Assembly (NCBI GenBank): GCA_003455595.1
Contig: DMQT01000194.1
Span: 2,612-7,819, forward strand
Length of the DNA stretch: 5,208 bases
Source: Betaproteobacteria bacterium
Lineage (GTDB): Bacteria > Pseudomonadota > Gammaproteobacteria > Burkholderiales > Sulfuriferulaceae
Direction of reading: 5' to 3'
Positions 1-5,007 of the stretch are shown piece after piece. The position numbers were made by a program, and so were the translations under genes. Numbering within the stretch: the stretch's first letter is position 1; every line of letters starts with the position of its first letter. The notes under the pieces were generated by a model. That model did no database searches. It worked only from the letters and a program-made list of their open reading frames with translations, and was not told the DNA's origin.

Positions 1-87
1 CGTTCCCCGGTGGGGCGGCCGGACTTCAAATCCGGTAAGGGTCGTCAGACGATCCTTGGTGGGTTCGACTCCCACTCTCTTCCGCCA
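1..87 (+). tRNA. selC: tRNA-Sec (UCA), 5' end cut by window edge
   Basis: This is selenocysteine tRNA, which is charged with serine, converted by SelA and delivered by SelB to recode UGA. The anticodon loop at 24-30 (CTTCAAA) holds UCA at 26-28 on a 5-bp stem (19-23 with 31-35). The long variable arm typical of tRNA-Sec is a 9-bp stem (37-45 with 49-57, one G-T pair) closed by a CAG loop. The T arm is a 5-bp stem (59-63 with 71-75) around TTCGACT. The 3' acceptor strand is the 8-nt TCTCTTCC (76-83), followed by G84 and an encoded CCA (85-87). An 8-nt acceptor plus 5-bp T stem is the bacterial 8+5 tRNA-Sec layout. The matching 5' acceptor strand and about two linker bases (some 10 nt) are missing only because the window starts inside the gene. 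The genome therefore probably makes selenoproteins, but none is evident here. Confidence 0.97.
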
Positions 88-174
88 AATTCATGAAATC
101 AAGAATAATCGAAATGACGTTTTGTAACTGAAATTCTGATCATGCAACAGAGATGTTTGACTTGGAGTAGAAAA
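88..174. other. A/T-rich spacer downstream of selC
   Basis: This spacer lies between the selC CCA end and the terminator hairpin. I see no gene, no second copy of the selC 3' end and no recombinase site in it. Confidence 0.5.
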
Positions 175-214
175 AAGCAGCGGGGGCCGTTTCCGACCCC
201 CGCTGCTTAATTTT
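171..214. terminator. Bidirectional intrinsic terminator between convergent genes
   Basis: A perfect 12-bp stem (175-186 with 197-208, core GCAGCGGGGG) encloses a 10-nt loop. On the - strand the stem is followed by six T residues (complement of 171-176), so it is a strong terminator for the phosphatase unit, whose last stop codon is at 244. On the + strand it is followed by TTAATTTT (207-214), a weaker U tract that could end selC transcription. The position between convergent genes fits shared use. Confidence 0.9.
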
Positions 215-243
215 GTCCTGGCCACTACTAACCAGAAAAACGG

Positions 244-2640
244 TTACTTATGCTCCTCATTCATAGAAACAGCATGTTTATGGCCACCCTCGACGCGTGT
301 CCGCACATCGTTCGTATGGACAGGCATTGCTGTCGCAGACCGAACGCTGGCAGACGCGACTAGCATCGCATCCTCGTTGCCTGCGGCAGGAATCTTGACC
401 TCGACGTGAACGTTACGTGTTTCTGCCGGCTCCAGCCGCCCGATTGTGATTACGATCTCCCTACCGTTCTGCGTGATGGCATCACCCGGTGTGCCTGAAA
501 AATCGACACCCTGCGGCAACGTCACGATAGCTTGCGTGCCATTTAGCGGGTAGCCGGTACGGTTGTCGATACTTAGCGTATAACTCAGCACAGATCCGGG
601 TGAAGCGGTGCGTGGGGCTAACAGCTTCGTCATGAGGGTTTCGCCCACTTCCGGCTTGGTCACAGTGAACGCATCAAGCAGGGCTGGGTTGCCTTCCGCC
701 GGCTGGGACACGACCTTTCCTGTAGCCGGATCTATCAACGTATCCGGGATCGGGTCGTTCAGAGGAACGCCATTCACGTCCGTGCCAAAAGGCGCGGGGT
801 TGGAGGGCGTTGCCGATGATGTCGCCTGCAGCGGTTCGGAGATCTGATAGAGGGACAGCTTGTTGTGGTTGATCACGACGTCGGCAAAGGAAAATACTTT
901 CGCTTTGAATCGTGCCGTAATTTTCGGACCCGTACCCGCGTTCGGTATAAACGGAGACATCTCGGCGCCAGTCAGATGATCATCCAGCCAGGAAGCCGGC
1001 CCGTTGGGAAAGCTCAGTCCCGGTCCGTAAGAGTAGCTGCCCGTTGCTGCATCATCCTGATCGACCCCCTTGCCTGAACCGCGTGTCCCTTCCAGGGCGT
1101 TGTCGTGACCGCCTTCTCCGCCAGCGCCCTCGACGAGATAGATAACCCCATCCGGCACGGTCTTGCTTGTCCCATTGAAGGCGTCATCAATGGCGACAGC
1201 CGGACCGCCAGCCGTAGTCGGTACGTCAGCGACAGACGCGAGTGCGCGCAGAGGATAGGTACGCTGATAGTTATGTTCATGCCCGTTGAACACCACGTTG
1301 ACGCCATGGTCCTCAAGAAGTTTGGCGACGCGGCGCATCTGGAAATTCCGCATCGTCAGATTGCCGGACGAAAACGATGGGTGATGGAACACCACAATTT
1401 TCCAGGTTTGCTTGGACGAGTCGAGGTCATTGATCAGCCACTTGCGCAGGATGCTCGGATACTCAGGAAAACCCGTCGGTGCGCTCTGATAGGTCGGCGT
1501 ATAGCTCAGGAGCGCATCGAACAGATGCGGGTTGCCATCCAGAAAGACGAAGTGGGCGTTACCCTGGTCGAACGAGTAATTGCCCATGGCGTCGATCTGG
1601 CGTTTGGTGCCTTTGCCGGTATCCACTGCGGTACTGGCGCGGAACGCCTCGATGGCTGTGGGTGAGTTGTAAGTGACTCCGTTGTACTTGAAATAGAAAC
1701 CGGTCGGCGTGCTGCTATCGCCGTTGAAAATATTTTGAACATCGACACCTTTGGGGCCGTTGAGCGGAAAGTAGTAATTGTTGAAATATTGCAGCGCATC
1801 ACCCCCACCTGTGCCGCCGCTGAATTGGCCGGCGTTTGCCGAGCCGAGCAGGTTGGCGCTGATTCCCGTACTGCCCAGATCATGGTTCCCGGCAACGATG
1901 TAATAGGGAATATGGCGAATAAAAGGTGCGCCCGTTTCATTCGAGCTGATGTCGTTGTTCCAGACCGGCATCCAGAAATCCCGGTAGCTCCCTTCAGCGC
2001 CATCGAAGTACACATTGTCGCCGGTATTTAAAGCCAGATCAGGCTTCGGCAGTTGCGGAACACCAGGAATGGAGAGGTTGTGCGCCTCGTACATTTCATG
2101 AACGATGCGTGCTTCGTAATTGACTCGACGCGCCGGATTTGAATTCGGTAAGGCAGGGAAGAAACCCTCATCCCCCATGACTTCGAAAGAAAAACGCCCG
2201 TGCTGCTTGCGCGTATGGAAGGATGCGACAAACCCGTCCACCGACAGGCCCGGTCCGGTCACACGATAGTAATAGGTCGTGTCGTAATTCAGTCCTTTGA
2301 GGACCGTATAGTAGTTGACGTGTGCGCCTGACGCTGTAGGTGGCTTTGGCAGGGATGGGTCGGCGCTCAGATAGTCGTCCACGACACGGCCTTCTGCCGC
2401 TACCGTAGCACCGTAATTGGGGCTCTTGCCGTATTCAACTGTATAAGATGCCGGGTTCGGTGTCGGCTCATCCGTCTGCCACGCAATCACTTTGAGGTCG
2501 TGGGGTGCGAAGTTGCTCGCGTCTCCCGGCTGGATGTAAGGTTGATACGTGACTTCCAAAGCCAGGGACGAGACGGCATCCGTGGCTGCGAAAACCGCGG
2601 CGACCATCACTGCGAGGGTGCTTTTTTTCCAAATCTGCAT
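244..2640 (-). CDS. Secreted purple-acid-phosphatase-like metallophosphoesterase with DUF11-like C-terminal domain
   Basis: 798 aa counted from ATG 2640. That start is preferred because GGAGAA (2650-2645) lies 6 nt upstream; an in-frame ATG at 2652 would add four residues but contains this site and has no good one of its own. Residues 1-27 form a Sec signal peptide (KK, hydrophobic core, likely cut after SSLA). Residues 29-143 resemble the fibronectin-like N-terminal domain of purple acid phosphatases. The catalytic domain shows all five family motifs in order: GDEG (156-159), GDNVY (207-211), GNHD (251-254), VVFHH (416-420) and GHEH (453-456). Together these supply the ligands of a two-metal centre, including the tyrosine that gives these enzymes their colour. 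Residues 664-775 look like a DUF11/CARDB-type beta domain, and the tail is His-rich. Expected activity is phosphate-ester hydrolysis outside the cytoplasm; substrate unknown. It is the second gene of a probable two-gene unit. Confidence 0.88.
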   Translation of the reverse strand: MQIWKKSTLAVMVAAVFAATDAVSSLALEVTYQPYIQPGDASNFAPHDLKVIAWQTDEPTPNPASYTVEYGKSPNYGATVAAEGRVVDDYLSADPSLPKPPTASGAHVNYYTVLKGLNYDTTYYYRVTGPGLSVDGFVASFHTRKQHGRFSFEVMGDEGFFPALPNSNPARRVNYEARIVHEMYEAHNLSIPGVPQLPKPDLALNTGDNVYFDGAEGSYRDFWMPVWNNDISSNETGAPFIRHIPYYIVAGNHDLGSTGISANLLGSANAGQFSGGTGGGDALQYFNNYYFPLNGPKGVDVQNIFNGDSSTPTGFYFKYNGVTYNSPTAIEAFRASTAVDTGKGTKRQIDAMGNYSFDQGNAHFVFLDGNPHLFDALLSYTPTYQSAPTGFPEYPSILRKWLINDLDSSKQTWKIVVFHHPSFSSGNLTMRNFQMRRVAKLLEDHGVNVVFNGHEHNYQRTYPLRALASVADVPTTAGGPAVAIDDAFNGTSKTVPDGVIYLVEGAGGEGGHDNALEGTRGSGKGVDQDDAATGSYSYGPGLSFPNGPASWLDDHLTGAEMSPFIPNAGTGPKITARFKAKVFSFADVVINHNKLSLYQISEPLQATSSATPSNPAPFGTDVNGVPLNDPIPDTLIDPATGKVVSQPAEGNPALLDAFTVTKPEVGETLMTKLLAPRTASPGSVLSYTLSIDNRTGYPLNGTQAIVTLPQGVDFSGTPGDAITQNGREIVITIGRLEPAETRNVHVEVKIPAAGNEDAMLVASASVRSATAMPVHTNDVRTRVEGGHKHAVSMNEEHK

Positions 2641-2644
2641 GGTG

Positions 2645-2650
2645 TTCTCC
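2645..2650 (-). promoter_or_regulatory. Ribosome binding site deciding the start of the large phosphatase
   Basis: GGAGAA is read on the - strand and lies 6 nt (from GGAG) before ATG 2640. It overlaps the upstream in-frame ATG at 2652-2650. The nearest purine-rich site to that upstream ATG (AGGAAG) is about 16 nt away, so ATG 2640 is the better start. Confidence 0.7.
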
Positions 2651-2690
2651 ATTCACAATCGAGTTTGCTTCCTGGGCACTGACAACATCT

Positions 2691-2721
2691 CTGCCACCCA
2701 CGTGATCGGAGTGGGTGGCAG
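2691..2721 (-). terminator. Intercistronic 11-bp hairpin without a U tract
   Basis: A perfect 11-bp stem (2691-2701 with 2711-2721, CTGCCACCCAC) with a 9-nt loop sits 10 nt after the stop of the upstream phosphoesterase gene. On the - strand it is followed by AGATGTTGTC, with no T run. It is therefore a poor intrinsic terminator and may instead attenuate transcription or protect the 3' end of the upstream message, giving unequal expression of the two genes. The structure is certain from sequence; its role is inferred. Confidence 0.6.
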
Positions 2722-2731
2722 ACGGGCCGTG

Positions 2732-3859
2732 TTAGTCGTTGTCGCGGTGATTGTTGGCTGCTTTAAACATGTCGGACATCGAGTTCACATTGCTGTCGCA
2801 AGCATGGTTCAGACAGGGCAGACCGAAACCGGCGTCCAGCGTTTTCAGCAACGAAAAGTGGCTGTACGGCTGGTTGCTCGACACGCCTTTGACGCCGTAG
2901 TTGGTGTCGACGATGGTAACGACCTGGTTCGGGCTGGCAGAGAAATCGTTTTCATCCCACATCACGATGATCGCGTTTTTGCCTTCTTTCCAGGACTTGG
3001 AAGCCTTGATTGCGGAAACCAGTTGTTTGACTGAGGCATCGCCCATCTGAATCAGCGTAGCGTCGTTGTTGCACAGCGGGCTACCGTTGCCGATACCGTG
3101 CATATCGTGGCACTGGTTAGGCGCGATGAAAGAGAAATTCGGCACTTTGCCGACACGCAGATCAGCATATAGACCGTTGATCCCAGTGAAATCGACGACA
3201 TTGTTCAGGCCATTTTTTGGATCCTTGTTTTCCTGAACATTGGCGAAGTAGACGAACGGGTTATGCTTGACGGCATAGAGCTTCTGCAAGCTGGGAGACT
3301 TGGCAATGGACGCATCGCTCAGATTTGAATAGATGCCGTCGCTGAGGTTCACGCCGTCCACTACGCCTGAGGCTGGCAGGCTTTCCTGATAGCTTTTCCA
3401 GCTTTGGCCAGCGGAGACCAACTGGTCGGCAATGGTTTCGGCGAGGTAGGGTGCGGCTGGAATTTCAACATTAAAGGGTGCAATGCTCGCCGGAGTCGTT
3501 GCATCCATCCCTGAGCCGGCGATCGGATTGTTCAGACTGGCGCTGGGGGTGGCATTGTGCCAGTTCGGGTAGTTATCGTTTTCGATACCGAAGTTCGAAC
3601 CGCCGACGACCTCCAGGTAGTTGGTCAGGCTAGGGTGGCCAACCGCAAAGTAATTGGTCGCCAAGTTAGCAGAATGGGCCAGTTGGTTAATGAATGGCGC
3701 ATCGTTGTTGCCCATAATTTGCGAATAGCCATGGTTTTCCAGCATGATCAGGAAAACGTGATCCAGGTGTGGAATGGCATCCCGCTCGGCGAAGGCCGGG
3801 CCAGCCAGAAAAGCGGCAGACAGGCTCGCCGCCAGCGTGATTTTTTTCAGAGTGTTCAT
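2732..3859 (-). CDS. Secreted phosphoesterase-family (PF04185) acid phosphatase
   Basis: 375 aa with a clear Sec signal peptide: KK at 5-6, a hydrophobic core, and likely cleavage after PAFA (residue 24). The mature protein starts with the family signature HVFLIMLENHGY (34-45), whose E41-N42 match metal ligands in relatives such as Francisella AcpA. Next comes an H-P-S-L-T-N-Y block (75-81), where the Ser/Thr is in the usual active-site region. Further landmarks are NQCHDMHG (248-255), WDENDF (301-306; D302 and E303 probable metal ligands) and a C-terminal HFSLLKTLDAGFGLP (334-348). Four cysteines only (250, 263, 349, 354) could form two disulfides, as suits an exported protein. The family covers acid phosphatases (AcpA, mycobacterial SapM) and phospholipase C; the short length and SapM-like CHDMH block favour phosphatase over phospholipase. 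AAGGA (3871-3867), 7 nt upstream, supports the start. It is the first gene of the phosphatase unit. Confidence 0.9.
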   Translation of the reverse strand: MNTLKKITLAASLSAAFLAGPAFAERDAIPHLDHVFLIMLENHGYSQIMGNNDAPFINQLAHSANLATNYFAVGHPSLTNYLEVVGGSNFGIENDNYPNWHNATPSASLNNPIAGSGMDATTPASIAPFNVEIPAAPYLAETIADQLVSAGQSWKSYQESLPASGVVDGVNLSDGIYSNLSDASIAKSPSLQKLYAVKHNPFVYFANVQENKDPKNGLNNVVDFTGINGLYADLRVGKVPNFSFIAPNQCHDMHGIGNGSPLCNNDATLIQMGDASVKQLVSAIKASKSWKEGKNAIIVMWDENDFSASPNQVVTIVDTNYGVKGVSSNQPYSHFSLLKTLDAGFGLPCLNHACDSNVNSMSDMFKAANNHRDND

Positions 3860-3866
3860 GGAATCA

Positions 3867-3871
3867 TCCTT
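3867..3871 (-). promoter_or_regulatory. Ribosome binding site of the phosphoesterase gene
   Basis: AAGGA on the - strand, 7 nt before ATG 3859, a standard spacing. It confirms the annotated start. Confidence 0.75.
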
Positions 3872-3890
3872 ACGTTGTCGCTACATCCAT

Positions 3891-3914
3891 CCCGGTATTT
3901 TTGATGATATCGGG
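3891..3914. repeat. Inverted repeat in the leader of the phosphatase unit
   Basis: An 8-bp stem (3891-3898 with 3907-3914, CCCGGTAT against ATATCGGG, one G-T pair) encloses an 8-nt loop. It lies 32-55 nt upstream of the phosphoesterase start codon. It could be a leader hairpin or an operator; no promoter elements good enough to choose between these were found. Confidence 0.45.
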
Positions 3915-3967
3915 TCGAACCTCGCGTAATTTCGCCGGTAAATGGGTTTCGGGTAAAACACCAGACA

Positions 3968-3982
3968 GCGCCACCCCGGCGC
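3968..3982. repeat. Short G+C-rich inverted repeat
   Basis: A 5-bp stem GCGCC/GGCGC around a 5-nt loop, about 110 nt upstream of the phosphoesterase start. It is short and may be incidental. The similar strings CCAGACAG (3961-3968) and CCAGACGG (3998-4005) flank the area. Confidence 0.25.
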
Positions 3983-4037
3983 ATGGTGGAGTCGGTGCCA
4001 GACGGAATTATTCAGGATGTGTATTACAGATTTAGTG

Positions 4038-4066
4038 GTTCAGTTGGGGCTGAATATAGGCTGAAC
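4038..4066. repeat. CTGAA repeat cluster, possible operator
   Basis: GGCTGAA occurs at 4048-4054 and again at 4059-4065, exactly 11 bp (about one helical turn) apart. An inverted GTTCAG at 4038-4043 mirrors CTGAAC at 4061-4066. The spacing resembles transcription-factor half-sites. The Pho box also uses 7-bp repeats with an 11-bp period, but its sequence (CTGTCAT) matches only at CTG, and the orientation points away from the phosphatase unit. Confidence 0.3.
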
Positions 4067-4146
4067 GGAGTATGCTGATGGTCGCAACCCGTGAGGATGC
4101 ACCGATTCAATTCCCCCACAACCGAGCGGCGCCTTGACCACTTGGA

Positions 4147-4171
4147 AGTATTACTGCCATTCAGTAATACT
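4147..4171. repeat. Perfect 10-bp inverted repeat
   Basis: AGTATTACTG (4147-4156) and CAGTAATACT (4162-4171) are exact reverse complements with a 5-nt loop CCATT. No T run follows on either strand, so it is not an intrinsic terminator. It is the strongest unexplained structure in the intergenic region; an operator or a small folded RNA element is possible. Confidence 0.6.
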
Positions 4172-4306
4172 GACCTGGATCAGGGCATTGCTTACATCGC
4201 CCATCACCACAAAAACCACAAACATAGGTATGACCTAAAAGTACGGACACATCAGGTAGTTTGTAGCTTGTTAGTGTCTATTTGTGGCTAAATTTTCAAA
4301 GATGCA

Positions 4307-4320
4307 TCAGTGAACACTGA
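4307..4320. repeat. Short palindrome TCAGTG-AA-CACTGA
   Basis: Six-base arms around two bases make a near-continuous dyad, the size of a small dimeric repressor site. No adjacent promoter or gene is visible. Confidence 0.3.
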
Positions 4321-4370
4321 CGCGGGAAGCATTGTCGTTGGTGGGCGGTGGCAGTTTCAAACTATCGACC

Positions 4371-4408
4371 CCTGCCGTGTGAAGGTGTTTGACACCTCCT
4401 GAACACAC
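4371..4408. repeat. Nested inverted repeats around AGGTGT-TTG-ACACCT
   Basis: Inner arms AGGTGT and ACACCT flank TTG (about 4383-4397), and outer GTGTG and CACAC can pair around them with unpaired bases between. No T tract follows on either strand, so a terminator role is unlikely. Confidence 0.35.
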
Positions 4409-4461
4409 CTGAAGCCACGTGTATAAGCCAGCTTGCATATCCAAGCATGGCGCTGAATGGC

Positions 4462-4483
4462 TGTAAATTACACCAGATTTACA
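4462..4483. repeat. Inverted repeat TGTAAAT / ATTTACA
   Basis: Seven-base arms (4462-4468 and 4477-4483) lie around an 8-nt centre. The size suits a dimeric regulator, but it is far from any start codon. Confidence 0.35.
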
Positions 4484-4517
4484 CAGAGATTATGGAGCAC
4501 CAACAACGTTAAATAGA

Positions 4518-4537
4518 CTGCTCAATTGGCAGAGCAG
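4518..4537. repeat. Hairpin CTGCTC / GAGCAG with a tRNA D-arm-like sequence
   Basis: A 6-bp stem (4518-4523 with 4532-4537) closes an 8-nt loop AATTGGCA. The segment GCTCAATTGGCAGAGC reads like a tRNA D arm, but no anticodon arm, T arm (GGTTCGA) or acceptor pairing follows, so this is not a tRNA gene. Read on the - strand, it is followed by TCTATTTAA and lies about 110 nt past the brnA stop, so it could be a weak terminator for the toxin-antitoxin unit. Confidence 0.35.
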
Positions 4538-4647
4538 GTTTTCACCAATCGAGAGAACGCCTTCCTCATCAACTTGATAGTGGCTTCCGGTGAGCCCTGA
4601 TACCGACCCGGCCCGATGGCGGTATTACTTGCGGCGAGAATTGCGCT

Positions 4648-5007
4648 TCAACCGTGATGCAATTCCTCCTTGATGGTTTCGCGTACCACGTCAGCCAGCG
4701 TCTTCTTCTGCATCGCCTCGCGCAGGGTGGCATTGATGAGCGTCTGGTACCCACGCCCGCCTGCTTGCGCCTTGAACCACGACACCACATCCGGGTCGAG
4801 CATGATGTTGATCTTCTGCTTTTTCAGGGCGGAACGAAACACCGCCCGCCCTTCGGCCTCGCCCACTGCTTGGCCGCCAATGCGCCACTGCCCATGCGCC
4901 ATATCGGCATCGGTCAATTCGGGGATTTCATCAAGTTCATCTGCTGTAAGCGTGTGCGCTTCAATCTTGCCCAAGTCACTGCGCAAAACGGTTTTGTTCG
5001 CGTTCAT
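4648..5007 (-). CDS. brnA: BrnA-family antitoxin
   Basis: 119 aa. BrnA antitoxins bind and neutralise the BrnT ribonuclease and, as dimers, repress their own promoter through a ribbon-helix-helix domain. The diagnostic stretch is here: a beta strand KINIMLDPDVV (65-75) followed by WFKAQAGG (77-84) and GYQTLINATLREAM (86-99), matching the family's LDPDV...WFK...GYQT.IN..LR pattern. The acidic N-terminal half (TADELDEIPELTDADMA, 21-37) should be the toxin-binding part. A helical tail (LADVVRETIKEEL, 104-116) follows, as in many relatives. The start is supported by GAGGAAAG (5018-5011), about 6 nt before the ATG. That site lies inside the toxin gene, and the two genes overlap by 32 bp, suggesting translational coupling. 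The operon promoter lies outside the window. Confidence 0.92.
   Translation of the reverse strand: MNANKTVLRSDLGKIEAHTLTADELDEIPELTDADMAHGQWRIGGQAVGEAEGRAVFRSALKKQKINIMLDPDVVSWFKAQAGGRGYQTLINATLREAMQKKTLADVVRETIKEELHHG

Larger units (their letters stand above)
3872..4647. other. Long intergenic region without a supportable gene
   Basis: Some 780 bases lie between the phosphatase unit and the antitoxin gene, both on the - strand. The composition is visibly richer in A/T than the flanking genes. Short open frames exist, the longest being 66 codons from a GTG at 4091 to 4291 (+). It has no good ribosome binding site, no recognisable motif and a 10-bp palindrome inside it, so I do not call it a gene. 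The region should contain the promoter for the phosphatase unit and the end of the brnTA transcript. I found no convincing -35/-10 pair, no good Pho box and no terminator with a proper U tract. Several inverted repeats are listed separately. It could be a decayed mobile element or gene remnant; nothing identifies which. Confidence 0.6.

Noticed and set aside
1105..1665. 186-codon open frame on the + strand
   Set aside because: It lies wholly antisense to the purple-acid-phosphatase-like gene, whose motifs fix the true frame. It has no recognisable family motif.
2549..3034. 161-codon open frame on the + strand across the two phosphatase genes
   Set aside because: It is antisense to two genes with clear signal peptides and catalytic motifs and has no domain of its own.
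3904..3932. TATCAT as a -10 element for the phosphoesterase gene
   Set aside because: No acceptable -35 hexamer lies 16-18 bp upstream, so it cannot be supported as a sigma-70 promoter.
4071..4136. 21-codon frame after GGAG at 4067-4070 (starting MLMVATRED)
   Set aside because: The ribosome binding site is too close to the first ATG, though it could serve the second. The peptide is very short and unrecognised, with no supporting promoter or conservation evidence.
4091..4291. 66-codon frame from GTG in the intergenic region
   Set aside because: There is no suitable ribosome binding site and no recognisable motif, it contains the 10-bp palindrome, and its length is expected by chance.
4461..4476. 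CTG-N10-CAG string resembling a LexA box
   Set aside because: The inner bases fit poorly and there is no downstream gene or promoter for it to control.
4665..4670. AGGAGG on the - strand near the end of brnA, as a ribosome binding site for a further gene
   Set aside because: It is explained by Lys-Glu-Glu codons, and no start codon at a proper distance opens a believable frame.
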